Origin: Novosphingobium malaysiense
GTDB taxonomy: Bacteria > Pseudomonadota > Alphaproteobacteria > Sphingomonadales > Sphingomonadaceae
Reading direction: 5' to 3'
NCBI RefSeq assembly: GCF_000802225.1
Contig: NZ_JTDI01000001.1
Location: 992,001 to 1,056,000 of the forward strand
DNA: 64,000 nucleotides
Below are positions 8,763-17,265 of this stretch, one piece after another. A program made the translations under genes and the position numbers. A model generated the notes under the pieces. It searched no databases. It was not told the DNA's origin and was given only the letters and a program-made list of their open reading frames with translations. Each line of letters begins with the position of its first letter. The first letter of the stretch is position 1.

Positions 8763-9277
8763 ACCCCATCGGCGACCGCTACGGCCAGCTCGTACAGATG
8801 AGCTACATCACGCGCGACATGGACGCAGCGGTCGCCCATGCAGAAACCGAACTCGGCATCACCGGCCTGTCGCGCGGCGAGGCTGAGATCGAAGTCCTCT
8901 CCTATGGCGAGAAGCGCCCGCTCGCGGTGAAATCCGCTATCGCCAATTTCGGCGCGCGCCAGTTCGAGATCATCCAGCCCGTTTCGGGTGCGATCGAGGT
9001 CTATACCGAGGCGGTGAACCTGTCCGGGCATATCCTCAACTTCCACCACGTGGGCATTGCCGTGACCGGTCCCTGGACTGAATGGCAGCGTTTGCTTGAG
9101 GATGTGAAGGCAAGCGGCGATGCCTTTACCTACCTGTTCCCCGCGGATCCCTCGCCCGAAGACAAGCTGTGCTTCTGCTATGTCGATACGCGGCATCGTA
9201 TCGGCCACTATACGGAATACCTCTGGGCCGATCCGTCGCTGGCCGGCATTCCCGCCGCGCCCTGGCTCGAAGCCTGA
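8759..9277 (+). CDS. VOC-family (glyoxalase/dioxygenase fold) protein
   Basis: The 172-residue protein shows the vicinal-oxygen-chelate pattern of two beta-alpha-beta-beta-beta modules. FHHVGIAVTG carries the metal-ligand His of the second module, and a terminal GHYTEYLW supplies the Glu, the usual ligand set. It is co-translated with the sulfotransferase. It resembles the VOC protein at 26431-26928, which has FHHLGFLIED and GHYLEYVR at the same places, so both probably handle related substrates. It ends exactly where the convergent TonB receptor stop begins (TGA followed by TCA). Confidence 0.78.
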   Translation: MNPIGDRYGQLVQMSYITRDMDAAVAHAETELGITGLSRGEAEIEVLSYGEKRPLAVKSAIANFGARQFEIIQPVSGAIEVYTEAVNLSGHILNFHHVGIAVTGPWTEWQRLLEDVKASGDAFTYLFPADPSPEDKLCFCYVDTRHRIGHYTEYLWADPSLAGIPAAPWLEA

Positions 9278-11635
9278 TCAAAACGCGCGCGACACCATCA
9301 GCGAGAGCTTCAGCGGCCGCTGCGGCGTGAACTGCTCCATCGCGCGGTAGCGGAAGGGGTTGCCGTAAGCGAAGGTATTGCCCCTGCGCGAGAGCAGGTT
9401 CTCGGCCTGCAGATCAAGCTGCCAGTCATCCAGCGTTGCATGCAGTTCTACACCGCTTTGCACCAGCCTGCCCATCGGGCGGTCCAGCGTAGGATCGAAG
9501 CTCATCCGGGCCGGACCGACATAGCGGATACGCGCCCGCGCCCAGAGGTCTGCCCGGCCGATCGTGAAGTCGTGCCGCAAGGCGGCGCGCAGCGTATATT
9601 CGGGCACGACCGGCAAGTGGCGGTCTTCGAGTTCGAAGCCCAGCGCACTGCGCGTCAGCAAGGCGCTGGTGTAGTTTCCACCCGCTTCCATGTGCCAGCC
9701 GGGGACCAGCCCCAATTCGATGGCCCCCTCCACGCCGATAATGCGCGCATTGCCGACATTGGCCGTCTCGATAAGGCCGTCCTCACCCAGCAGGTCCGAC
9801 TGGACTTCATCCCAGCGCGTGTACCAGACGTTCAGTTCGGCGCGCCCGTCGCCGGCAAGCCGTTCGCGCCAGCCCGCCTCGATCGAGGCAAGCTCATCGC
9901 CCTTGAGCGGCTCTATCGTGCCGCTGGCGGAAATGTCCGAGCCGCCCTGGCGGAAGGCGGAACCATAGCGCACGTAGACCAGTCGGTCGGGATCGGGCTG
10001 CCATGACAGCGCCAGACTAGGCGTCATGCCCGACTTGCTGCGCTCCCTCGTGACGGGTTCCAAGGCAATGACGCGCGTTTCGCGGATCGACGAGTGGAAG
10101 AGTCGCGCGCCGCCGTCGACCGACAGCGTGGACGTGAGCGGCAGGGAAAGATCGAAATAGGCTGCGGCATCGTCGCTGACGCGGCGGTCGTTGTCGGCGA
10201 TGATCGATGCGCCCGAGGCCCCGTCGAGCCGCGCCACGAGTGTCTGCCGCGCGTTGAGGTAGGAAAGACCGGCAAGCCAGCGCAGCGATCCGAAGCGGCC
10301 GCGCAGGCGCAGGTCGTTGTCCCACACGCGAAAGGTGCGCTTGTCGACCAGCACCTGAGGATCGGAGAGGCCGAAACTGTCCGCGCCGATGGTGGCGTCG
10401 AGCGTGTCGTTCACGTCGTGCCAGGTCATCGCGCTGGCCAGCAGGATATCGACGGCGCCGATCCCACCGGAGAGCCGCCCGGCGGCATGGATCAGATCAT
10501 TGTCGTGGGGTTCGGCAATCTGGTCCGGCCTGGAAAAGCTCCCCGGCTCGTAGACGTAGTTGCTGTCATGGGTCTGCAGCCACTGCGCAAAGCCGGTCAG
10601 ATCGATCCGCCAGCCCTGTGCGGGGACCACTCCGAGTATCGCGCGCGCACCGGTAACGTGCGTGGAATTGGTATCTTCGTGCGTGCCGGTATCGATCCAG
10701 CCCGGCTCCTCGGCCGCATAGCCGACCAACCGCAAGGCCGCGACATCGCGGCGGATCGGCAGATTGGCAACAACCGAGCCGGAATAACCCGGCTCGCCAT
10801 GCGTCGCGACGCTGGCCCCGCCGGAAACCACCAGTCCGGCGCGATCCAGATCGGGTTGATGCGCCACCAGCCGGTAGATCCCGCCCAGCGCGCCGGTTCC
10901 GTAGAGCGAGCCCTGCGGCCCCTTGAGCACTTCCACGCGATCGATGTCGATCAGGCGAATGTCGGGATCGGGTGCCGCGTAAGTGAGGCGCGCTTCATCG
11001 AGTACCACGGCAACCGTCGACTGGCTCTCCCCACTGAAGGCACTGTCGGCAATCCCGCGCAGGAACATGCGATTACGGCCCGGCCCCAGCGAGGTCAGGG
11101 CGAGCCCCTCCAGTTGCGCGGATACCGTAGCGCTGTCACTGCCGGGATTCCGACCTTGCGCAGCACTGAGTGCGGCGACCGATACGGCAGCCGGCAGCGA
11201 CAGCAGATCGAGCGGCTGCTTGGTAGCGGTAACCACGATGGGGACAGGCGGCGCTTCGGGTGGCGGCGCGCTGGGCTCCGGTCCCCGGACAGCCCGCACG
11301 GGCGCGCGTTCAATACGCCAGGCGGTCGTACCCACTTTCTTGGCTACATAGCCGGTCCCGGCCAGCAAGCGCCGCAGCGCCTCGGCGACTTCCATGGAAC
11401 CATGCACGCCGGGCGTGCGAATGCGGGGAAGCGGGCCTTCGGCCCCGATCGAGACCCGAGCCTCACGTGCCAGTTCGGCCAGCGCATCGGGCAGTGTTCC
11501 CGCCGCGACGTCGATCTCCGCCCGCGGCCCCTCGCGGGCTTCAGCTGGCGGGCTGCTCCAGACGCCAAGCGCCAGCGCTACCGCCGAGGCGCAGGCCCAT
11601 GACCTGCGCAAGATCGCGGAGTGCCGCATCGCCAT
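9278..11635 (-). CDS. TonB-dependent receptor with N-terminal STN signalling domain
   Basis: The 785-residue protein has a signal peptide ending PPAEA (about 33). An STN domain follows (DVAAGTLPDALAELAREARV, with GTGYVAKKV later), then a proline-rich linker, a plug (IVVTATKQ; VLKGPQGSLYGTGALGG) and a 22-strand barrel ending in SLMVSRAF with terminal Phe. STN receptors signal a bound ligand to FecR across the periplasm. It follows sigma and fecR genes, so this is a FecARI-type transport and signalling unit. Its start lies 95 bases inside fecR, an unusually long overlap, but the signal peptide begins there. Ligand unknown, perhaps a ferric chelate. Confidence 0.92.
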   Translation of the reverse strand: MAMRHSAILRRSWACASAVALALGVWSSPPAEAREGPRAEIDVAAGTLPDALAELAREARVSIGAEGPLPRIRTPGVHGSMEVAEALRRLLAGTGYVAKKVGTTAWRIERAPVRAVRGPEPSAPPPEAPPVPIVVTATKQPLDLLSLPAAVSVAALSAAQGRNPGSDSATVSAQLEGLALTSLGPGRNRMFLRGIADSAFSGESQSTVAVVLDEARLTYAAPDPDIRLIDIDRVEVLKGPQGSLYGTGALGGIYRLVAHQPDLDRAGLVVSGGASVATHGEPGYSGSVVANLPIRRDVAALRLVGYAAEEPGWIDTGTHEDTNSTHVTGARAILGVVPAQGWRIDLTGFAQWLQTHDSNYVYEPGSFSRPDQIAEPHDNDLIHAAGRLSGGIGAVDILLASAMTWHDVNDTLDATIGADSFGLSDPQVLVDKRTFRVWDNDLRLRGRFGSLRWLAGLSYLNARQTLVARLDGASGASIIADNDRRVSDDAAAYFDLSLPLTSTLSVDGGARLFHSSIRETRVIALEPVTRERSKSGMTPSLALSWQPDPDRLVYVRYGSAFRQGGSDISASGTIEPLKGDELASIEAGWRERLAGDGRAELNVWYTRWDEVQSDLLGEDGLIETANVGNARIIGVEGAIELGLVPGWHMEAGGNYTSALLTRSALGFELEDRHLPVVPEYTLRAALRHDFTIGRADLWARARIRYVGPARMSFDPTLDRPMGRLVQSGVELHATLDDWQLDLQAENLLSRRGNTFAYGNPFRYRAMEQFTPQRPLKLSLMVSRAF

Positions 11636-12536
11636 CGCCGATTACCAGAGTCCCCGAAAACCGCCGGTCGCGCAGGGCATCCGGCATATCCACCTTCACG
11701 CCCGCATAGCGGCGCAGATCGGCAACGACCAGAGCCAAAGGCGCATCGTCATAGGACAGGCGACCATTCTGCCAGTCCCCCACGTCCTGCGTGCGAACTG
11801 CTGCAACGCTCGCCGTACCGGCGGCGGCATCGTAGAGCAGGCCCTTGCCGGCCGCGAGATGCACCGGCGCGGACAGCGTCTCGGAACTGACCTCCACCTT
11901 GCCTTCGGTCACGGCGACGCGCACGCGCTCATCCTGCGCCTGAATATCGAAGCGGGTACCGATGTCGCTGATCTGCAATCGGCCCGCGGTGATCGTGAGC
12001 GGCCGGTCCGGATCGTGGCGGATATCGAAAAGCGCGCCGCCGGACAGGGCCATGTGGTCCTGATCGCGGCCTTCCACGGTCAGGCTGCTGCGCGGAGCGA
12101 GTATGATGGTCGACCCGTCGTCGAGCGCGATCTTCTGAGTGCCGGCCGCGGTCTGATAGACCTCCGGTGCCGGCGAAATGAACTGCGGTACCACAAGGAC
12201 GGCGGCGAGCGTTGCGGCGATCGCCATGCCGGCCCAGCGCAGGCGCCGTCCGAATGCCGGGCGCACGATCTCGGCCCCTTCGACCGAGGTATCTCCGGTC
12301 GCAGGAGCGGCGACGGGCCGGGTTTGCTCGACTTCCGCCTCGGTCCCTACGTCTTCCAGAACAGAGCTGTGCTGCTGCAGCAGATCGTCGCTGAGCGCGA
12401 TCTCGTCATAGGCCGCGCTGTGGCGGGGATCGGCCTCCAGCCACAGGGTGAAGGCGTCCCAGTCCATGGCATCGTCCTCGCTGGCGAGGTGCCAGCGAGC
12501 CGCTTCTGCCAGAATCTGATCGTCGTGCCGGTTCAT
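11541..12536 (-). CDS. FecR-type anti-sigma/transmembrane sensor
   Basis: The 331-residue protein has a cytoplasmic FecR N-terminal domain (WHLASEDDAMDWDAFTLWLE, then HSAAYDEI), one membrane helix (AGMAIAATLAAVLVVPQFI, about 103-121) and the periplasmic FecR domain (QKIALDDGSTIILAPRSSL; GGALFDI; ISDIGTRFDIQ). The far C-terminus (VADLRRYAGVKVDMP) resembles the segment that meets STN domains. It overlaps the sigma gene stop by four bases. It should relay ligand binding at the STN receptor to the ECF sigma factor. Confidence 0.92.
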   Translation of the reverse strand: MNRHDDQILAEAARWHLASEDDAMDWDAFTLWLEADPRHSAAYDEIALSDDLLQQHSSVLEDVGTEAEVEQTRPVAAPATGDTSVEGAEIVRPAFGRRLRWAGMAIAATLAAVLVVPQFISPAPEVYQTAAGTQKIALDDGSTIILAPRSSLTVEGRDQDHMALSGGALFDIRHDPDRPLTITAGRLQISDIGTRFDIQAQDERVRVAVTEGKVEVSSETLSAPVHLAAGKGLLYDAAAGTASVAAVRTQDVGDWQNGRLSYDDAPLALVVADLRRYAGVKVDMPDALRDRRFSGTLVIGDGDAALRDLAQVMGLRLGGSAGAWRLEQPAS

Positions 12537-13150
12537 TGTCCCTGTTCCATGCGCGGTTTCCTTCCGCTTTGCCCCCCATGCCCCTGAGACGCCGCGGTGT
12601 CGAACATTCCGCAGTCGGCAAGAGCCTGTCGCAACTTCTTCATCGCCAGCGCCAGGTGTTTTTCCACGCCGCTTCGGCTGATGCCCATGACATCGGCGAT
12701 CTCGCGCTGCCCCAGCCCTTCGAACCGATAGAGCCGCAAGGCACGCTGGGCACCTTCGGGCAGATCGGCAATGGCATCGCGCAGCACCTGCGCCTCCTGC
12801 TCGCGGGCGATCACTTCGTCCGCCGGCTCGCCGGGGTCCTTGCGGTCCTCGGGCGGTTCGGCAACGCCACCGCCTTCGGCCTCGATCCAGGCCCGTTCGC
12901 GCTTCATCGACCGGCGCCGGCCGCGCGCGCGGTCCAGCACCAAATTATTGGCCATGCGGAACAGATAGGCGCGTCCATTGGTGATCGGGCCGGTGGCAAG
13001 GCCCGAGACCTTGATCCACATGTCCTGCACCACGTCCTCCGCCTCTTCGGCCGAGCCGCACCGCACCGTCAGAAAACGCAGCAGTTCGGCCCGGTGCATC
13101 TCAAACAGAAGCACCAGCCCATCCGCATCCGCGTGTTCCTGAGATTCCAT
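12533..13150 (-). CDS. ECF-family RNA polymerase sigma factor (FecI-like)
   Basis: Region 2 (LLRFLTVRCGSAEEAEDVVQ, then AYLFRMANNLVLDRARGRRR) and region 4 (LPEGAQRALRLYRFEGL, then REIADVMGISRSGVEKHL) of an ECF sigma-70 factor are clear. A Glu/Pro/Gly-rich linker and a Gln/Gly/Arg-rich tail are extra. It heads the sigma-fecR-receptor operon. The ATG at 13150 gives 205 residues and has GGGAG eleven bases upstream; an ATG at 13186 would overlap the methyltransferase gene and has no ribosome binding site. Confidence 0.9.
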   Translation of the reverse strand: MESQEHADADGLVLLFEMHRAELLRFLTVRCGSAEEAEDVVQDMWIKVSGLATGPITNGRAYLFRMANNLVLDRARGRRRSMKRERAWIEAEGGGVAEPPEDRKDPGEPADEVIAREQEAQVLRDAIADLPEGAQRALRLYRFEGLGQREIADVMGISRSGVEKHLALAMKKLRQALADCGMFDTAASQGHGGQSGRKPRMEQGQ

Positions 13151-13172
13151 CTCCCAGTTCGCTCCCACCACT

Positions 13173-13787
13173 TCAACGCACGGCATGGACGAACAATCCC
13201 TTTACCGAGCGTGTGACGGCAACGTCATGCACGTCATGCGGCGTACAGGCAAACCCTGAGGTGAGCAGAGCCTCGCGAAGCGCCACGGCGTCGTAGAGCC
13301 GGTGCAGCCCTTCGTTGGCGAACGGCCAGTCCTGCATCGTGTCGCGATGGGTCACATAGGCGATAAGACGCCCGCCCGGCCGCAACACGCGATGCAGCGC
13401 GCGCAGCATGCCATTCGCATCATCGTTGAAGTAGAGCACGTTGAGCGCCAGCACGGCATCGAAGCTGACCGGCGCGAAAGGCAGATCCTCCAGCGAGGCA
13501 CGGACGCACTCGGCGCGCGTGCCCAGCCGGCGCCGTGCCGCCGCAACCATCGTCTCCGACGCATCGGCACCGGTCACATGACACGGCGCACGGCCCAGCA
13601 TTTCCGCCATCGCCGCGCCCGTGCCGCAACCGGCATCAAGGATCGATTCCCCCGCGAGGGGCGCCAGCATGTCAACCGCAAGGCGGAGCGGCCTGCGGTT
13701 GACGATGTCCATGGCATTTCCCAGCAGGCGCCCCGCGGTTCCGCTCGGGCGCGCGAGCTGACTGGCCAGCCGGCGGGCGAATGTCAT
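13173..13787 (-). CDS. Class I SAM-dependent methyltransferase
   Basis: The 204-residue protein has the SAM-binding motif ILDAGCGTGAAMAEM, then GADASETMV, the acidic loop LEDLPFAPVSFDAVLALNVL and post-motif LRPGGRLIAYVTH. It is of the UbiE/Methyltransf_11 type, but the target molecule is unknown. It is the last gene of the minus-strand run that starts with the thermostable-hemolysin-like gene; 13 bases separate it from the TPR gene. It may tailor the product of that cluster. The ATG at 13787 was chosen because upstream in-frame sequence is low-complexity Arg-rich shadow. Confidence 0.85.
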   Translation of the reverse strand: MTFARRLASQLARPSGTAGRLLGNAMDIVNRRPLRLAVDMLAPLAGESILDAGCGTGAAMAEMLGRAPCHVTGADASETMVAAARRRLGTRAECVRASLEDLPFAPVSFDAVLALNVLYFNDDANGMLRALHRVLRPGGRLIAYVTHRDTMQDWPFANEGLHRLYDAVALREALLTSGFACTPHDVHDVAVTRSVKGLFVHAVR

Positions 13788-13800
13788 CGGCGCGCCGGGA

Positions 13801-14445
13801 TCAGCTTGCCTTGGCCAGCAGCGCGCGAACCTCGCGGCGACGGCCTGCGTCCCATACCGGCCGGTTCGGATCGCGCGGCGCCCGCAGCGCCTTCTGAAGA
13901 TGCGTGCGCGCACCGGCCTTGTCGCCCTGATCGAGCAGGTAGTCGCCATAGAAATAATTGGCATCGAGCCCGTCAGGATCGAGCGCCAGCGCCTGCTTGA
14001 GCAGGCGCCCGGCCTTGTCGTCGTCACCCCAGGCCAGCGGAGAACCCGGGACCTTGTAGTAGAGCACGCCAAGGCTCATCGCCGCGCCGCCCTGCGCTGC
14101 CTTTGGATCGATGGAATAGGCCTTCTGCAGAATATCCCGCGCCTTGGTGGCGAGGCCCAGCTTGTGAAAGAAGTTGGCACGGTTCGCCTGTTCGCTGACG
14201 ATGATGCCCTGCCACAGCAACGGCTCGGCCTGGCCGGGATAGCGCGCTACGATCGTGGCGGCCTCGTCGGCCAGTTTGTCGAGCGCCTTGGTCTGGGTGC
14301 TCGAGCCTTTCACTTCATAGGTGATATGCGCCCAGCCATGGTTCACGGCGGAAACGTCGCTCGCCATGTCGGCAAGGGCGGCAGTGGGGACGGCGATGGC
14401 AAGGGCCGGCGCCAGAAGGCTAACCAACACGATACGCTTGATCAT
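13801..14445 (-). CDS. Secreted tetratricopeptide-repeat protein
   Basis: A signal peptide (MIKRIVLVSLLAPALAIAVP, cleaved near ALA) precedes about 190 residues of helical repeats. TPR-like segments include AKDILQ-type KARDILQKAYSIDPKAA and KAGRLLKQALALDPDGLDA, then KAGARTHLQKALRAP. The predicted location is periplasmic. It sits between the SDR and the methyltransferase in the AMP-ligase/HDO cluster, 29 bases from the SDR. A scaffold or export role for the cluster product is possible, but nothing in the sequence proves it. Confidence 0.75.
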   Translation of the reverse strand: MIKRIVLVSLLAPALAIAVPTAALADMASDVSAVNHGWAHITYEVKGSSTQTKALDKLADEAATIVARYPGQAEPLLWQGIIVSEQANRANFFHKLGLATKARDILQKAYSIDPKAAQGGAAMSLGVLYYKVPGSPLAWGDDDKAGRLLKQALALDPDGLDANYFYGDYLLDQGDKAGARTHLQKALRAPRDPNRPVWDAGRRREVRALLAKAS

Positions 14446-14474
14446 GGACTTGCTCTCCTCTCGTTAGGGCCGGT

Positions 14475-15230
14475 TCAACAGAACTCGGCCCGGGCCTTGC
14501 GGATCTGTCCGGCAAGGCCGTTGTCAATAAGCTTGGGGGAAATGGCGTTGAGCGCGGCATAGATTCGCTCCATCACGCCGATGCTGACGGTTTCGCGCCG
14601 CGCGAGAATGGCCGCGACGATCCGCCCGGCGACCCAGTCGGGCGCATCGGCCTTCATACCGGTCACTTCCAGGAAGCGGTTGACCTCGCTGTTGTTGAAC
14701 GCCGTACGCGCGGCCCGCGGATTGATGTGGGTGACGGCAACGCCCGCTCCCATCATCTCGCGGCGCAGGCTCTGGCTGAGCGCGGCCAGGCCGGCCTTGC
14801 TGCTCGAATAGGCCGCGAACCACGGATAGGGAATCGCGCCGAGGACGGAGCCGATGTTGACGATCTGCCCGCTCCCGCGCGCGCGCATCGGTGCCGCGAC
14901 CGCGCGGGCCAGCACGGCAGGGACCAGCAGATTGACCCGGTAGCACAGCGCCAGCGCCTCGATCGGCTGGCTTTCGTGCAGGCCGAAGCGCATGACCCCG
15001 GCAACATTGACCAGGACATCCGGACAATCGCCTGCGAGCCGTTCGGCCAGCGCTGCAAGCTGCGTGTCATCGGACAGGTCGGTGACGATGCTGGCATCGC
15101 AGGCACTGCATTCCATCCGGTCGATGCCGGTGACATGCGCGCCGGCCTCGCGCAGCATCCGCGCAACCGGCGTGCCGATCCCGCCGGCCGCGCCGGTGAT
15201 CGCCACGCGCTTTCCTTCAAGCCGCGACAC
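14475..15230 (-). CDS. Short-chain dehydrogenase/reductase in HDO cluster
   Basis: This is a classical SDR of about 251 residues. It has TGAAGGIG near the N-terminus, NVAG in place of NNAG, NIGSVLGAIPYPWFAAYSSS with the catalytic Tyr, and the lysine in SSSKAG. The GTG at 15230 is preferred because GGAG lies ten bases upstream and it overlaps the AMP-ligase/HDO stop by only 14 bases; an ATG at 15251 also exists. It should reduce a keto group or aldehyde formed by the upstream multidomain enzyme. Confidence 0.88.
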   Translation of the reverse strand: MSRLEGKRVAITGAAGGIGTPVARMLREAGAHVTGIDRMECSACDASIVTDLSDDTQLAALAERLAGDCPDVLVNVAGVMRFGLHESQPIEALALCYRVNLLVPAVLARAVAAPMRARGSGQIVNIGSVLGAIPYPWFAAYSSSKAGLAALSQSLRREMMGAGVAVTHINPRAARTAFNNSEVNRFLEVTGMKADAPDWVAGRIVAAILARRETVSIGVMERIYAALNAISPKLIDNGLAGQIRKARAEFC

Positions 15231-17265
15231 GGGTCTTCTCCACGGGGCCATCCTCCATTTCGATCGATGCGAATACGGCACCGAACAGGCAGAACATCTC
15301 GCGCGCCATCTCCAGGATCGCGGCCCGGTCTTCCTCGCGTTCGAGCCCGTTCACCAGATCGGCGAAGAAGGCCATGTGATCCTGATCGAGCGCGCCGTGC
15401 GACGTGAGATAGGTGAAGGCTTCCGGCGGCAGGCCAAGGTTCTCCGCCACCGCACTCGCGCCACGCTGGGCCAACGCCACGCTGACGCTTTCCAGCACAT
15501 AGACCATGCCGAAGAACGCCGCCGGGTTGCCCTCCTCGTTCATGCGATAGGCATGGTCCACCATGGCCCGGGTCGCGGGAGCCGGCTCGCTGACGCGGGC
15601 CGCATCGGCGTCTCCGCCAGCCGCAGCAATATCGGCGAGGATCCATTCCTCGTGCCCGGTTTCCTCGGCGATATATTCGTCCAGCGCGGCGAGAAGATCC
15701 GGCCGGTCGAGCAGGCGCGCACGGGCGGCCTGCATCAGCGGCACGGTGTGACGCACGTGGTGCCAGGCCTGCCGCAGGTAGTCGATGTAGGTTCGGCGCG
15801 AGATCGTCCCGGCCAGGCCGGCGCGAACCTGCGGAATACCCAGGAAGCGCAGCCTCTCGCGGAAGGTCCCTGCTTCCAATTCGGCGAAGAAGCAGGGACC
15901 TTCCGCAAGCCACGTCGCCGCGATCTGCTTGCGGCGCAGCCGGCCATTACCGGTCAGCATGCCGTTCGCGGGCGTGAAGGGAGCGACCTCGCGACAGCCC
16001 GCAAGGCGGGCATAAGCGGGGAGCGCGGCGTTGGCGGCCGCAACGGCAGCAACCAGATCGGCATCGGGGCGGGACGGCACCAGCAGCGCCTCGGGCGCGG
16101 GCAGACCATCGCCATGCACCATGGCCTGCGCGATATCGGGCTGGGCGACAAGCTGCGCCTCGATCCATTCGGGCGAGATGTTGCGCCCGAAGCTGGTCAC
16201 GATCAGCGCGGACTTGCGCCCTTCGACCCAGAGCCGCCCGTGCTCGTCGATCCGGCCGATGTCGCCCGTAGCCAGCGGCCCCGGGTCGCGCGGCTCGCCG
16301 ATGGTGCCGAGGAACATCTCGCCTTCGAGCTGGATTTCCCCGCCCGGCGCGATGCGCGCCTTCATGTGGCCGAGCGGACGTCCTGCGGAACCTGGTTCTT
16401 CCTCGTCGCCGCTTTCCAGCGAGACCACCGAGGCGCACTCGGTCAGGCCGTACCCCTGCCGCACCGGCAGACCCAGGGCGCGGGCCCGTTCCAGTAGGTC
16501 GACCGGCACGCGCGCACCGCCGACCGCCACCAGCGTCAGGTCCGGCAGAGGCAGCCCCATCCGTTCCATGACGGTGACGAGACCGGCAAGGTACTCAGGC
16601 ACGAGGATCAGCGACGTGATCTTCCACTCGGCCAGACGATTGGCCATCACGGCAAAGTCGGGGCGAAAAGGATCGGCCAGCCCGACTTCGGCCTGCGGCG
16701 GACAGACGTAGGTCCCGCCCGCGAGCATCGTCGCGAAGAAGCCGGCAACCGTTTCCAGCAGAATGCCCGGCGGCAGCAGCGCGCAATGGCGCCCGGCATG
16801 CTCCGCCCCCACTGCCTCGACCACTGAGGCTGCCACCGACAGCATGTGCGCGGCGGACAGGCACACACCCTTGGGCGTGCCGGTCGAACCGGACGTGAAA
16901 GTAACCCGCGCCGTCCCTAGGGGTAGGGAGGACGGCGCGGGGCGTGGAGCCGACGGGAATGCGGTGTCGGCTCCACAGGCGGTTCTGGCGTGCCGCGCCT
17001 GTTCCTCGGTGAAGAACGAAGGCAGCGACAGCACCGGTATCTTGGCTTCGAGCAAGGCCAGCTCGGCAAGGGAAGCCTCGACCCCATGGTCGAGACAAAG
17101 CACGTGGGGCTGGCCTGCCTGCTCGCCAGTGCTCAGTTCGTAGGCCATAGCCTCGACACGGTCGGCGAGGTCTTCCCACGTTATCGGTTCGGAAACGACC
17201 GGGTCGAGCGCGATCGCGAGCGGATGCGTCAGCGCGTGTTCGCGGATGGTATCCAGCAGCCCCAT
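15217..17265 (-). CDS. Adenylate-forming domain fused to heme-oxygenase-like diiron oxidase (HDO) domain
   Basis: The 682-residue fusion starts with an ANL acid-CoA ligase-type domain: VTFTSGSTGTPKGVCLS (about 121-137), GYGLTECASVVSLE, TGDIGRIDEHGRLWVEGRKS and a C-terminal LTGNGRLRRKQI. At the last site the usual catalytic Lys is replaced by Arg. The final 230 residues form an HDO domain with the expected metal ligands: ExxH in AEETGHEEW, a mid-helix Glu in VLESVSVA and HxxxDxxH in SHGALDQDHMAFF. HDO enzymes include UndA, BesC and SznF, which use O2 for decarboxylation, C-C cleavage or N-oxidation. The protein should activate a carboxylic acid and oxidise the bound acyl group. It overlaps both neighbours. 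Confidence 0.85.
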   Translation of the reverse strand: MGLLDTIREHALTHPLAIALDPVVSEPITWEDLADRVEAMAYELSTGEQAGQPHVLCLDHGVEASLAELALLEAKIPVLSLPSFFTEEQARHARTACGADTAFPSAPRPAPSSLPLGTARVTFTSGSTGTPKGVCLSAAHMLSVAASVVEAVGAEHAGRHCALLPPGILLETVAGFFATMLAGGTYVCPPQAEVGLADPFRPDFAVMANRLAEWKITSLILVPEYLAGLVTVMERMGLPLPDLTLVAVGGARVPVDLLERARALGLPVRQGYGLTECASVVSLESGDEEEPGSAGRPLGHMKARIAPGGEIQLEGEMFLGTIGEPRDPGPLATGDIGRIDEHGRLWVEGRKSALIVTSFGRNISPEWIEAQLVAQPDIAQAMVHGDGLPAPEALLVPSRPDADLVAAVAAANAALPAYARLAGCREVAPFTPANGMLTGNGRLRRKQIAATWLAEGPCFFAELEAGTFRERLRFLGIPQVRAGLAGTISRRTYIDYLRQAWHHVRHTVPLMQAARARLLDRPDLLAALDEYIAEETGHEEWILADIAAAGGDADAARVSEPAPATRAMVDHAYRMNEEGNPAAFFGMVYVLESVSVALAQRGASAVAENLGLPPEAFTYLTSHGALDQDHMAFFADLVNGLEREEDRAAILEMAREMFCLFGAVFASIEMEDGPVEKTRVAA

